Shown here: in pieces, positions 45,984 to 54,982 of the stretch
Position numbering within the stretch: position 1 is the first letter of the stretch
How the letters are laid out: each line of letters begins with the position of its first letter
Origin: Leptospira perolatii
Lineage (GTDB): Bacteria; Spirochaetota; Leptospiria; Leptospirales; Leptospiraceae
Length of the DNA: 64,000 bases
NCBI RefSeq assembly: GCF_002811875.1
Contig: NZ_NPDZ01000006.1
Coordinates: 1-64,000 of the forward strand
Direction of reading: 5' to 3'
Translations under genes and position numbers: made by a program
The notes under the pieces: model-generated
Told to the model about the DNA's origin: nothing
Databases searched by the model: none
Seen by the model: the letters and a program-made list of their open reading frames with translations, nothing else

Positions 45984-48542
45984 ATGGTATCTGCAATCAA
46001 TGGATTTTTAAACTTCATCTTCACATTCTACCGAAACCTTAGGATACGAAATAAGATGATTCTACTGATCGGTGGCGTGGTTCTCATATGCGTGCTGCCT
46101 CTATCAATTATCGTGTTATACAGAAATCAGAATCTTATGACACTAAAGACTTTCGAAGTCTGCCGAAACTTAGCCCACAATATTTCCAATCTTGCCACCG
46201 AAGAACTACTGATAGACGAGACCTACGACGCGACAAGAACCGCACTAAGTAGATTGAAAGAAAATGAGATTTCTTCTTTAACAGATGTCTACGTTGTAAA
46301 TGTCGACGGTTACTATGTCGCCGAATACGAAAACCACGGACGAGTAGGTAAGAAGGCTCCTGAATACGAGCTCAAGTACATCAAAGGCTTACATTCGATG
46401 GATCTCATTGAGAGCAAGAATTCGAGCGGCAGAAATGTTCTAAAGTTCACCTATCCGATTTTCATTACCCAAAGAAACGAAAACATGAGAGTCGGGGCAG
46501 CCGTTTTCGAATTTGATAAAGAAGAAGTTTATCTTCCGGTCAATCAGATTCGGGCCACTATATTTGCAGTAGGCGGGATCCTGTTTATCATCGGGATAGG
46601 GATCGCGTTTTACTCAGCGGTTGAGTTTTCCAAACCGATCCGCAAATTGGCGGAAGGTGCTAAGCTGATCGGTTCTGGTAATTTGAATCACAGAATTGAG
46701 CTTACCGGAAAAGACGAGTTGGGACAACTCGCGAATCGATTTAATCAGATGACCGAAAGGATTCAGGATTTTACGCAGAACCTGGAACATATGGTAGAGC
46801 AAAGGACAGACGAGCTCAATCGAACGCTGAAAGAAGTTCAAGCGCTCAAGATCGCGCAAGATGGAGACTATTATCTTACTTCCCTTTTGTTAGAGCCTTT
46901 GCAGCCGAACAATAACAGATCGCAGAACGTACATACCGATTTCTTGATAGATCAGAAAAAGAAATTTAAATTTAGGAATTGGGAAGCGCAGATTGGTGGA
47001 GACATTTGCATCACCGATTCATTATTTCTTCGTAATAAAGAATATACTGTATTTATAAACGGAGATGCGATGGGCAAGTCGATCCAAGGTGCAGGAGGAG
47101 CGTTAGTCTTCGGAGCCGTCTTTAACGCAGGATTGATCCGGAGTAAATTGGCCCGAAATCCAAATTCTTATCCGGAGACTTGGTTAAAGGAAAGGTTCTT
47201 GGATCTGCAGAACGTATTCTTGTCGTTTGATGGATCGATGTATATCTCTGTATGCATGGGTCTCATCGAAAATGAAACAGGAGTCATGTACTATATCAAC
47301 GCTGAGCATCCTTTTTCCGTACTTTATAGAGATGGAAAGGCGTCATTTCTAGAAAACGAGCTTGCGCTTAGAAAATTGGGAATGCCCGGACAAGAAGATC
47401 ATTTTTCAGTTCGTATTTTTCAGCTGATGCAGGGCGACTTAGTCTTCGTCGGCTCGGACGGTAGAGATGATATATTAGTGAAAAATTTGGAGGGAGAAGA
47501 GACAGTACAAGAGGACGAAACTCTATTTTTAAAAACCGTCGAAAAAGCAGAAGGTCAAATCGAGACCGTAAGGGAAATCACCAGAAAACAAGGTGTACTG
47601 ATCGACGATCTTTCTCTATTACGAATCCAGTTTGATGGTCCGCAAAAAACTATCGCTGTTCCTTATTCTTCCGATTTAGAGGACTCGATTCGAAGAGGCT
47701 ACAGACTTCTTGAAAAAGGAAAAACGGACGAAGTTATTGCGATCATAGACAATTACATGAGCAAGTTCAAAGATCTTCCGAGCTTGCTCCACTTAAGCGG
47801 TGTCGCCTTCCTGGCAAAGAAAGATTACGAAAGAGCAATCGCCTGCTTTGAGGAGCTTGTCACTTTAGACCCTACCAATGGTGATGCAATATTCCAATTA
47901 TCTAAGTCCCACGCAGCGCTTGGAGATTGGGATAAGGCAGCAGACGCAGCCGAAAGGCTCTTCCTGCGGGAGCCTCACAATCTTAAAAATTTGAAGAACC
48001 TCGCCGAAATATACTTGGAGTCCGGAATTCTGCCAAGGGCGGACTTTATGATTAAGAAGGCCGTAGAAATCTATCCGGATGATAAGGAAGCATTAGTACT
48101 TTATAAAAAGATTAAAGAGGCATGGGAATCTGAGATCGATTCCAAAGCGAAAACTGAAATTTCTGAATCCGAAATGCGAAGCGTGATTCTGAGAGCAGAT
48201 CAGCATTACTCGAATAAGGAATACAGAAAAGCGATTCAAGAATATCTCAAGGCTTTGGGAATGGACGACGATCACGCGTGGGTTCTGTTCCGACTTGCAA
48301 ATTGTTATTATTTTACTCAAAAAACGGAAGAATGCATACGTTACTTCAACCGGTCCATCGCTGTCTCTCCCAAAAATTATCACGCTCGTAATAACTTAGG
48401 CTCTGTTTACTTTCATCTCGGCGATTACGACAAGGCGAGAGAGCAATGGATGAGGGCGCTCCAGATCAAACCGGATTTCAAAACAGCTCAAAAGAATTTG
48501 GATAAACTAAATGATATAATGGACCAAGGAGTGCTTTCTTAA
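45984..48542 (+). CDS. HAMP - PP2C/SpoIIE phosphatase - TPR sensor protein
   Basis: An 852-residue membrane receptor. TM1 is about residues 25-46 (MILLIGGVVLICVLPLSIIVLY), an extracytoplasmic sensor domain spans 50-190, TM2 is at 194-213, HAMP (FSKPIRKLAEGAKLIGSGNL) at 213-265, a coiled coil (TQNLEHMVEQRTDEL) follows, and a PP2C-like domain about 330-560 has IGGDICITD, INGDAMGKSIQGAGGALVF, VFVGSDGRDD and IDDLSLLRI. The last 280 residues are TPR repeats. The phosphatase is probably active although the first Asp motif is non-standard. A gene for an ABC_sub_bind-TPR protein follows 32 bases later; a TonB receptor is divergent. Confidence 0.9.
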   Translation: MVSAINGFLNFIFTFYRNLRIRNKMILLIGGVVLICVLPLSIIVLYRNQNLMTLKTFEVCRNLAHNISNLATEELLIDETYDATRTALSRLKENEISSLTDVYVVNVDGYYVAEYENHGRVGKKAPEYELKYIKGLHSMDLIESKNSSGRNVLKFTYPIFITQRNENMRVGAAVFEFDKEEVYLPVNQIRATIFAVGGILFIIGIGIAFYSAVEFSKPIRKLAEGAKLIGSGNLNHRIELTGKDELGQLANRFNQMTERIQDFTQNLEHMVEQRTDELNRTLKEVQALKIAQDGDYYLTSLLLEPLQPNNNRSQNVHTDFLIDQKKKFKFRNWEAQIGGDICITDSLFLRNKEYTVFINGDAMGKSIQGAGGALVFGAVFNAGLIRSKLARNPNSYPETWLKERFLDLQNVFLSFDGSMYISVCMGLIENETGVMYYINAEHPFSVLYRDGKASFLENELALRKLGMPGQEDHFSVRIFQLMQGDLVFVGSDGRDDILVKNLEGEETVQEDETLFLKTVEKAEGQIETVREITRKQGVLIDDLSLLRIQFDGPQKTIAVPYSSDLEDSIRRGYRLLEKGKTDEVIAIIDNYMSKFKDLPSLLHLSGVAFLAKKDYERAIACFEELVTLDPTNGDAIFQLSKSHAALGDWDKAADAAERLFLREPHNLKNLKNLAEIYLESGILPRADFMIKKAVEIYPDDKEALVLYKKIKEAWESEIDSKAKTEISESEMRSVILRADQHYSNKEYRKAIQEYLKALGMDDDHAWVLFRLANCYYFTQKTEECIRYFNRSIAVSPKNYHARNNLGSVYFHLGDYDKAREQWMRALQIKPDFKTAQKNLDKLNDIMDQGVLS

Positions 48543-48574
48543 GCAAGGTTTTCGAAGGTGAGACTCGAAAGGAT

Positions 48575-50167
48575 ATGAACACCTCTTTAAAAAAAATTCT
48601 TCTACCTTTTACTATTATCGTAGGTACTATAATCACTGGAGTTGTAGTATTTTCTTCGGCTTCGATTGCTTCTACAATCTCGTCCAGAAAAAGTTCGTCA
48701 GTCATAGAAGTTCTATTGTCCTCCGATAGCAGCATCTATGAACAAGCGCTCTTTGGAATACAGACCGGATTAGATGCAGAACTGAAAGTAAAGTATCTAG
48801 ATATACTTTCTGATCAGGAAAACAGTTTAGAAGTCTATTTTAGAAATTTAGAATCCTCTTCTCCTCCTGTGTATATCACAGTTGGATTACCTGCCACGCA
48901 AGTAGCCGCAAAATATCTGCACAAAACTCCATTAGTGTTCTCGATGGTACAAAATCCAAAGAATCTCGAAATAGAAACAACTAATGCCTGCGGAATCGGT
49001 ATGGATGTTTCGATGGAAGAGTTTTTTCGGACATTACGTGATTTTTCTCCGGACATCAAAAAAGTGTACAGCTTCTATTCTTCCCCCTCTGCGGAATACG
49101 GCGCTTCGGAAGGAAGTTATTTCGATTTAAAGTACAGGCTGAGTTACGAAAAAGTAAAATTGCCTTCCTTTGCCACATTGGAAAGCGAGCTAAATCGAGT
49201 GAAAGGCGAGGCCGATGCAATCATGATTTTGAATGATCCGCTATTGACTCAGGCAAGCTTTCTATCAATCTCTGAATTTGCCAAAAAAAATAAGATCATC
49301 CTGATGACCGAGTTTCCTGCCTTGGTAAAACTCGGCGCGACCTTCGGTATCAGTCCGGACTATTCCGAAATTGGAGTTTTGACCGGAAAGATGGCCAATC
49401 GAATTTTAAACAAAGAGACCCTATGCAGGAAGGAAGGAATTCAAATCCCGGACCAATTCTCTTTTCATTTGAACGAGGAATTCGCAGAAAAATCCGGAAT
49501 CGCAGTGCCAAGCCATTTGCAGGAAAGGGCAAAACTTTCTGGTTTGTTCAATACCGGAGTCAACCTTTTGAATGCCGGTAAGTTGAAATCCGCAAAGATT
49601 ATCTTTCAAAATATATTACAAAAAGATCCTAAAAATCAGTCTGCACTATCTTACCAACAGATTACCGTCGAAAGACAAACCGGAACACAAACGAAAGAAC
49701 TTTTATCAAAAGCAAAGAAATACTACGAACAAAAAGTATTCACCTTAGCTAGAGCAGAGTATCAGAAGGTTCTGCAAATCAATCCTTCTATCCAAGAAGC
49801 TCGCGATGGTTACCAGGCCGCGCTTCTCGGACAAAGTGAGCAGGAAAGATTGAGAGGAAACGGACTGGAATCAAGCAATCCCTTCGAAGCAATTCGAATG
49901 TACCTCGCCTCTGTTCGTACACTACCTACAAATACCGCGGCGCACGCTTCTCTTCAATCATTGAGAGCACGACAGTCGCCTATGATCGGAGATTATCTTA
50001 AGTCGGCGATAGATTCATACAATCAAAGAGAGTATGAGGAGGCTATTCGTCAGCTTGAGAATATTCTTTTGATCAGCCCCGAGCACAAAGAGGCGTCGGA
50101 GTATCTTAGACTTTCTGTTAAAAAGCAGGAAGCGATCAAAATATTGAGAGAAAAGCTCGCTCGATAA
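48575..50167 (+). CDS. ABC_sub_bind (PF04392-type) substrate-binding protein with C-terminal TPRs
   Basis: A 530-residue protein. An N-terminal anchor (ILLPFTIIVGTIITGVVVF) is followed by a periplasmic-binding-like domain of the ABC_sub_bind group: YEQALFGIQTGLDAE, PVYITVGLPATQVAAKYL, TPLVFSMVQNP, NACGIGMDVSMEEF, ILNDPLLTQASFLSI, and FPALVKLGATFGISPDYSEIG. TPR repeats fill residues 330-530. No ABC permease or ATPase gene is adjacent, so it probably works as a sensor or partner of the receptor next door. Transcribed with the phosphatase gene. Fusing this domain to TPRs is unusual in my knowledge. Confidence 0.8.
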   Translation: MNTSLKKILLPFTIIVGTIITGVVVFSSASIASTISSRKSSSVIEVLLSSDSSIYEQALFGIQTGLDAELKVKYLDILSDQENSLEVYFRNLESSSPPVYITVGLPATQVAAKYLHKTPLVFSMVQNPKNLEIETTNACGIGMDVSMEEFFRTLRDFSPDIKKVYSFYSSPSAEYGASEGSYFDLKYRLSYEKVKLPSFATLESELNRVKGEADAIMILNDPLLTQASFLSISEFAKKNKIILMTEFPALVKLGATFGISPDYSEIGVLTGKMANRILNKETLCRKEGIQIPDQFSFHLNEEFAEKSGIAVPSHLQERAKLSGLFNTGVNLLNAGKLKSAKIIFQNILQKDPKNQSALSYQQITVERQTGTQTKELLSKAKKYYEQKVFTLARAEYQKVLQINPSIQEARDGYQAALLGQSEQERLRGNGLESSNPFEAIRMYLASVRTLPTNTAAHASLQSLRARQSPMIGDYLKSAIDSYNQREYEEAIRQLENILLISPEHKEASEYLRLSVKKQEAIKILREKLAR

Positions 50168-50189
50168 AAATTCTATCTTACTTTAAAGC

Positions 50190-50612
50190 TTACCATTCTC
50201 CTAAGTTCGACATACTTTTCCAGGGTTCCGCAGGTTCTAAAGCACGTCCTCTTTGTAAGAGCTCCACCGAGATCAGATCCGGAGAACGGATAAATGCCAT
50301 TCTTCCATCGCGGGGAGGCCTGTTGATAGTCACTCCTTTAGACTGAAGCCTATCGCACACTTCATATATATTATCAACTTCGAATGCTAGGTGTCCGAAA
50401 TTTCTTCCGGAAGTATAGGGCTCTTCTTGTTCCCAGTTATATGTGAGTTCAATTTCTGGCCCATTGGATGTTCCATCCGAAAGGAAGACTAACGTATACT
50501 TTCCTTCTTTGTAATCTTTGCGTCTGCTTTCCTTTAATCCTAGTTTGTTGCAGTAGAAATCTATAGCAGAAGGTAAATCTTTTACTCTGACCATTGCATG
50601 TACGTATCGCAT
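50190..50612 (-). CDS. gloA: glyoxalase I / VOC-family protein
   Basis: About 140 residues of the vicinal oxygen chelate fold. The ATG at 50612 is chosen because AGGAG lies 7 bases upstream. [24 protein letters not shown] is the first half; [30 protein letters not shown] and [14 protein letters not shown] complete it. The metal ligands His, Glu, His and Glu of glyoxalase I are all in place, so it likely converts methylglyoxal-thiol hemithioacetal to S-lactoyl-thiol. The thiol partner (glutathione or other) in this organism is not known from sequence. Confidence 0.85.
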   Translation of the reverse strand: MRYVHAMVRVKDLPSAIDFYCNKLGLKESRRKDYKEGKYTLVFLSDGTSNGPEIELTYNWEQEEPYTSGRNFGHLAFEVDNIYEVCDRLQSKGVTINRPPRDGRMAFIRSPDLISVELLQRGRALEPAEPWKSMSNLGEW

Positions 50613-50648
50613 CCCAGTACTCCTGTGTATCCTCAAGTTTCGGGTCAT

Positions 50649-51149
50649 TCTATCCTTGAAATCGATTCAAACCTTTTACTTGTCGAAAAAAAGTGCAAAA
50701 AAATCGGACTTATGTCAGATAGATCCAAAACCCAAAAGTGGCAAAAGACCGAAGCCTTCCCCCTCGTATAACCCTTTGGATCGGCCGGTGTGCTTAAGGA
50801 TTAAGCATTTTGGTTGCTATTTTAGAATGCCTGCACCTAAACTGGGCGTACTTAGAAGGCCAGTTTGTGTGCAGACTATGCAAAATATTACCTTGTTAGA
50901 TAAGTTAGCTGTCTTAATCCACATTCCGTTAGAATCAAGACAGTGAAATTATATTGGGGCAACTATTTAAGACAAATCTAATGAACAAAAATGTTAAACG
51001 AAGTGGCGCTTTTCGTTGATAAAAGTCTGAAGCTATTTCGAACCGTAAAAAAATTTTTTTGTTTCGCTTTTACGGTTTTCCGTATCTAATGATTATAAGC
51101 ATAAACAAAACAAGTTAATACAAAGATAAATATTAGAGGTTTCAATTCT
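50649..51149. other. non-coding region with several hairpins
   Basis: About 500 bases without a convincing protein gene. Four stems occur: TGCTTAA/TTAAGCA (50791-50807) followed by TTTT; a long nested stem 50831-50845 with 50860-50874 (13 of 15 pairs); CTGTCTT/AAGACAG (50909-50943); and AACCGTAAAA/TTTTACGGTT (51041-51077). A weak open frame crosses the first part but lacks a ribosome binding site and recognisable content. A small RNA or regulatory leader of the following gene is possible. Confidence 0.5.
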
Positions 51150-51485
51150 ATGAATATAAATAAGATTGCATCTTGCTTGGTAATATTAGGTTTTCTAGCA
51201 GGCTCATCCGTTTTTGCAATTTCGCAAGAAACTGAGGATCAACTCCTCGAGCAGGCTCTGATTTCGGCTGCCGTAACTAAAGAGGAAAAACTTGCAGTGG
51301 GAAATTTCCTTCGCAATTTGGCTCAACAGAAACGGGAACGTGCTGAAGAATTAAGGGCACTTGCAAAACGCTCTACTGGTGGAAAATTCTTAGCAAGCAA
51401 CGCTCAATCCAAAAAGTTCATCAAGCAAGCTGAGGCACTGGAAAGGGAAGCTCAAAGAAGTCAAGAATCTGCGAGTAACCTTTAA
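51150..51485 (+). CDS. small secreted protein, leptospiral type, unknown function
   Basis: A 111-residue protein with an N-terminal signal peptide (KIASCLVILGFLAGSSVFA). The mature part is helical and highly charged (EDQLLEQALISAAVTKEEKLAV and EEKLAVGNFLRNLAQQKRERAEELRALAKRS are the visible helices; shorter core VTKEEKLAVGNFL), ending KKFIKQAEALEREAQRSQE. A ribosome binding site TTAGAGG precedes the ATG by about 8 bases. A good terminator follows. It is compact, abundant-looking and likely periplasmic, but the function is unknown. Confidence 0.75.
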   Translation: MNINKIASCLVILGFLAGSSVFAISQETEDQLLEQALISAAVTKEEKLAVGNFLRNLAQQKRERAEELRALAKRSTGGKFLASNAQSKKFIKQAEALEREAQRSQESASNL

Positions 51486-51516
51486 ACAGCGAACTGTTCA
51501 GAAGGAACATTTATGA

Positions 51517-51545
51517 AAGCGCTCCACAAACGGAGCGCTTTTTTT
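51517..51545 (+). terminator. intrinsic terminator of the small secreted protein gene
   Basis: A 9-bp perfect stem AAGCGCTCC/GGAGCGCTT with a 6-base loop is followed by a T-tract, about 30 bases after the stop codon. Confidence 0.92.
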
Positions 51546-51650
51546 ATACTCTCGTAAAATCGTAAAAGATAAGGTTTAACACTCTACACTCCAATTACTT
51601 CTAAACACCAAGAAGCAATTTGCACTTCAGATTGTATCCAAGCAAAGGCA

Positions 51651-51681
51651 TAAAAAGAGAGACCGATTTGAGTCGGTCTCT
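51651..51681 (-). terminator. intrinsic terminator of the small minus-strand gene
   Basis: GAGACCGA/TCGGTCTC forms an 8-bp stem with a 6-base loop, and on the minus strand it is followed by TCTTTTTA. It lies about 90 bases downstream of the stop codon of the gene ending at 51771. Confidence 0.75.
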
Positions 51682-51770
51682 TTAAGATAGAGCAAGTTGG
51701 GTCTTCCAATTGGAAGCCAAGGGCAATTGAATTTATCTCAAAGTAACGTGTCCGTTTCGTATCACACTGG

Positions 51771-52070
51771 TTACGGATTTATTAATTTATATTTTTGTCT
51801 GTGTTCTTTACGGACGCAGCTCATTGAAAATCCTTCTATCATATAGCACACTGCGTCTTTCGTTTCGCAATAAAATGCGTCGTTGTAGATGCTGCCGTCT
51901 ATTTGAAGATCCATCTTTTCGCAGATCATTTTTTCTTTGGGCGCACTAGTAATCGGAGTTGGGCTTTGTTGCCCAAATAGCTGCAGCGAATGCAAAGGCA
52001 ATATTGCGAACAGCAAGATGTTGCGGAGAGTAAAAACGCCTTTAGCGTACATTGTCATACCTTCTAACAT
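51771..52070 (-). CDS. small secreted Cys-containing protein, unknown function
   Basis: About 99 residues. The ATG at 52070 is chosen because GGGAGG lies 6 bases upstream, giving a hydrophobic leader (VFTLRNILLFAILPLHSLQL). The mature part has four Cys residues in MICEKMDL, AFYCETKDAVCYMIEGF and SMSCVRKEH, a spacing that suggests two disulfides. No family recognised. Its promoter would overlap the start of the WYL gene, which is divergent. Confidence 0.65.
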   Translation of the reverse strand: MLEGMTMYAKGVFTLRNILLFAILPLHSLQLFGQQSPTPITSAPKEKMICEKMDLQIDGSIYNDAFYCETKDAVCYMIEGFSMSCVRKEHRQKYKLINP

Positions 52071-52187
52071 TGGATCCTCCCTAGGTTCCAATTCCTGTCA
52101 AGTGATTCGAAAATGCCGCTTACTTTGCGAGAATTTTTGGTTTTTGCGATTGCTCCTTACTTTTAGATCGATGACGATGACAGAGGC

Positions 52188-53141
52188 ATGAATCCGAGTA
52201 CGAAAAAGATACAAACAAAATTGGCGCTGATTCGATTACTCAAAGAGAATCGCAGAATGAGCTTGGAGGAACTTTCCAAGTATTCCGGAATTCGAAATAT
52301 CGACCTTCTCAAAAAGGAACTCGGAAAGTTGTATATGGTAGGGACCTATCCATACTCTCCGGATCAATTGGTTGAAATCGACTACGATGGAGAGACGATC
52401 GGAATTAGACTGCCAGTGCGGATGGATGACGGATTCAGTTTGAGCGTGCGAGAATGGGCAACGCTTAGAGCATTGATCTTAGAAGAACTGGAAAGTGAAG
52501 GACTTCAGAAAGAAAATCCTGTACTTAAGCAAATCTTAAATAAGATACATACGATTCTTCCTGTATCTGGTTTACCGGAAACAAAACAAATCCATCAAAT
52601 TTTATCCAAAGCTATTTTGGATCGCAAATCCTTGCAGATGGAATACCAGGCCCAAGGCGAAAAGAATGCGATTTCTAGAAAAGTTGACCCATGGGCTATT
52701 TTTCACTTCCAAGATGATTATTTAATAGGTTACTGCCATTTCAGAAAGGCTCCAAGGACCTTTCGGCTCGATGCGATACTCAGTTTAAAAGAAAGCGATG
52801 AGTCTTGTGTAAACATACCGGACTCTGAAAAAACCGCAGCCATCCATTATATGAAGGATTTCCTAAAATCTCCGTCCGGCGATGCTAGCAAGGCAGAGAT
52901 TTTTCACACAGGAGAATCTTATTTCAATTTACACAAAAGATTTGGATTGGAAAGGACATCCGAATCCAGAGTGTTCGAAGGCACTAGATACTTCCTTTCT
53001 AAAGCCAAAATTAGAAACGAAGAATGGTTTGTATCCGTTTTAAAAGGATTCGGACCTAGCGTGATTGTCAAAAGCCCGATTTCACTTAGAAACAGGCTAT
53101 CTGAAACTTGGCAAACCTTAATGGAAGAAGAAGCAAATTAA
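52188..53141 (+). CDS. WYL-domain transcriptional regulator 2
   Basis: A 317-residue regulator. An N-terminal winged helix (ALIRLLKENRRMSLEELSKYSGI) is followed by a WYL core (SKAILDRKSLQMEYQAQGE, KVDPWAIFHFQDDYLIGYCHFRKAPRTFRLDAIL) and a C-terminal extension. It is a paralogue of the WYL protein at 41893 in layout but diverged in sequence. It starts next to a small divergent secreted-protein gene and stops 9 bases before ispE, so it may be co-transcribed with it. Target unknown. Confidence 0.85.
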   Translation: MNPSTKKIQTKLALIRLLKENRRMSLEELSKYSGIRNIDLLKKELGKLYMVGTYPYSPDQLVEIDYDGETIGIRLPVRMDDGFSLSVREWATLRALILEELESEGLQKENPVLKQILNKIHTILPVSGLPETKQIHQILSKAILDRKSLQMEYQAQGEKNAISRKVDPWAIFHFQDDYLIGYCHFRKAPRTFRLDAILSLKESDESCVNIPDSEKTAAIHYMKDFLKSPSGDASKAEIFHTGESYFNLHKRFGLERTSESRVFEGTRYFLSKAKIRNEEWFVSVLKGFGPSVIVKSPISLRNRLSETWQTLMEEEAN

Positions 53142-53150
53142 GAAAATTGA

Positions 53151-54107
53151 ATGTTTCTCGATTCGAAAGAATCGGTTGACCAGCGACAACAAACGCTTGA
53201 AATCGGAGTTACCTTGCTTTCACCTGCGAAAATCAATCTTGGGTTAGAGATCCCTTACAAGAGACCGGATGGATATCACGAAATCCGAAGCATTTTTTTG
53301 CGAACGGATTGGGGAGACGATATCAAGATGGAAGCTTTGGATCCCGGTAAATTCGAGCTGCTATCCGAAAACGAAATCATTCTAGAAAAACGTCGACTGT
53401 ATGAGGAAGTCTCCGAAAGAGGAGACCTAAAAAAAAACATACTGTACAAAGCATTCTCTAAGATCCGAGGATCTTATCACGAACTTCCTGGAGTCAGAGT
53501 TCGAATTGTGAAACGGATTCCTCCTGCGGGCGGATTAGGAGGCGGATCCACAAACGCCGCGGCGCTCCTCTCCTTTTATTTCGGATTCCGTTCCGATTTT
53601 ACATCGGATGGACTGATGCAACTTGCGGCAGAAGTCGGCTCGGATGTTCCATTTTTCCTTCACGAGGGACACGCTCTTGTGTCCGGAAGAGGGGAGATCC
53701 TACAAGATATAGAAATTCATCCTGGACAGGGAATACTCGCGCTCACGCCGCAAGTGCTCTCCACTGCTGAGATGTACTCACGCTTGAAAAAGCCTTTACA
53801 AGCCGACCCACCCTCGAAAAACTGGAAATCTCTCTCCAGAGATGTCGAGTTTGCCTTAAAAGAGGGAAATTGGGCGGCTTTGGAAGGGAAGCTCGTGAAC
53901 GACTTCGAGCCTATTGCCTTCCATACCTATCCGGAACTCGGAAGGCTGGCGGAGAGGTTTTTGGCAAACGGAGCAAGCTTTTCCTCAATGACCGGATCTG
54001 GATCATGTATCTACGGATTGGTTCAAGGATTAGAAATCCGGGATGAATTGTTATGCAAAATGCAGGCAGAATTTCCCGGCCTTTCGTTTATTAGCTTTAA
54101 TTTTTAA
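53151..54107 (+). CDS. ispE: 4-diphosphocytidyl-2-C-methyl-D-erythritol kinase
   Basis: A 318-residue GHMP-family kinase of the MEP isoprenoid pathway; it phosphorylates the 2-hydroxyl of CDP-methylerythritol. AKINLGLEIPYKRPDGYHEIRSIF is the substrate-binding start, RIPPAGGLGGGSTNAAALL the Gly-rich ATP loop, EVGSDVPFFL the catalytic Asp region and SSMTGSGSCIYGLV the C-terminal GHMP motif. An N-terminal extension of about 20 residues precedes the core. tRNA-Gln follows after 10 bases. Confidence 0.95.
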   Translation: MFLDSKESVDQRQQTLEIGVTLLSPAKINLGLEIPYKRPDGYHEIRSIFLRTDWGDDIKMEALDPGKFELLSENEIILEKRRLYEEVSERGDLKKNILYKAFSKIRGSYHELPGVRVRIVKRIPPAGGLGGGSTNAAALLSFYFGFRSDFTSDGLMQLAAEVGSDVPFFLHEGHALVSGRGEILQDIEIHPGQGILALTPQVLSTAEMYSRLKKPLQADPPSKNWKSLSRDVEFALKEGNWAALEGKLVNDFEPIAFHTYPELGRLAERFLANGASFSSMTGSGSCIYGLVQGLEIRDELLCKMQAEFPGLSFISFNF

Positions 54108-54117
54108 GAAACGAAAC

Positions 54118-54193
<76 letters not shown>

Positions 54194-54220
54194 CTGTTTG
54201 ATTCCACGGAATACTACTGA

Positions 54221-54982
54221 ATGAATACCTCAAAGGAAACTGTCGCCGTAGTTCTTGCTGCGGGTAAGGGAACCCGCATGAAGACGGACCAGCCAAAAGT
54301 AGCGGTTCCTCTAAACGGTAAAGCCTTACTGCTGCACGTAATCGAACATTTGAAACAAGCCGGGATTCGTAAGATCGTGGTCGTGGTCGGTTATAAAAAA
54401 GAAGAAGTGCAAGCTCTTTGCGAGGGAATTTCCGGGATTCACTTTGCGGAACAGACCGAACAGTTAGGCACAGCCCACGCAGTTTTAAGTTCTGAATCTT
54501 TAATCAAAGACCATCAGGGTCCTATTTTAGTCGCCTGCGGTGATGTTCCGATGATCTCAGGAGAAACATTTAGCAAGCTTATATCGACTCACTTAGGAGA
54601 AGGTTTTGCTGCTACATTACTTTCTGCTAAATTAGCAAATCCAACTGGATATGGCCGAATCGTTAGGGATGAAAACGGCCAAGTAATCGCAATCGTTGAA
54701 GAAAAGGACGCAAGTCCCGAGCAGAGGAAAATCAACGAGATCAACTCCGGTACTTACGTGTTTAGTTCCGAAGGACTCTTTGATTCATTGCGCAAAATAG
54801 GAAATTCCAATGCGCAAGGAGAATATTATCTTCCAGATCTAGTCAGCTTGTACAAGAAAGAAGGGAAGAAACTTGGAGCAATGGTTCTGAAAAATCATCT
54901 CGAAGGCCAAGGAGTCAATTCTCCGGATGATCTAGAATTGTTAACCGAAATCTTAATAAACGGAGAGGTTGCCGCAAAATGA
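54221..54982 (+). CDS. glmU: UDP-N-acetylglucosamine pyrophosphorylase, uridylyltransferase domain only
   Basis: A 253-residue sugar nucleotidyltransferase. [19 protein letters not shown] is the nucleotide-binding signature and Lys, [29 protein letters not shown] and [10 protein letters not shown] complete the GlmU pyrophosphorylase core. The left-handed beta-helix acetyltransferase domain that makes up the second half of typical GlmU (about 450 residues) is absent. It would make UDP-GlcNAc from GlcNAc-1-phosphate and UTP; another protein must acetylate GlcN-1-phosphate. Its stop overlaps the prs start (ATGA). Confidence 0.85.
   Translation: MNTSKETVAVVLAAGKGTRMKTDQPKVAVPLNGKALLLHVIEHLKQAGIRKIVVVVGYKKEEVQALCEGISGIHFAEQTEQLGTAHAVLSSESLIKDHQGPILVACGDVPMISGETFSKLISTHLGEGFAATLLSAKLANPTGYGRIVRDENGQVIAIVEEKDASPEQRKINEINSGTYVFSSEGLFDSLRKIGNSNAQGEYYLPDLVSLYKKEGKKLGAMVLKNHLEGQGVNSPDDLELLTEILINGEVAAK

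Noticed and set aside
50880..50943. GTTAGA-containing hairpins as possible integron attC sites
   Set aside because: The flanking core motifs do not pair as attC simple sites should, and no integrase gene or cassette array is present in the window.
50656..50946. Plus-strand open frame of about 96 codons after the glyoxalase gene
   Set aside because: It is Lys/Pro/Ser-rich without a recognisable family or ribosome binding site, and it covers several hairpins, so the region is better read as non-coding.
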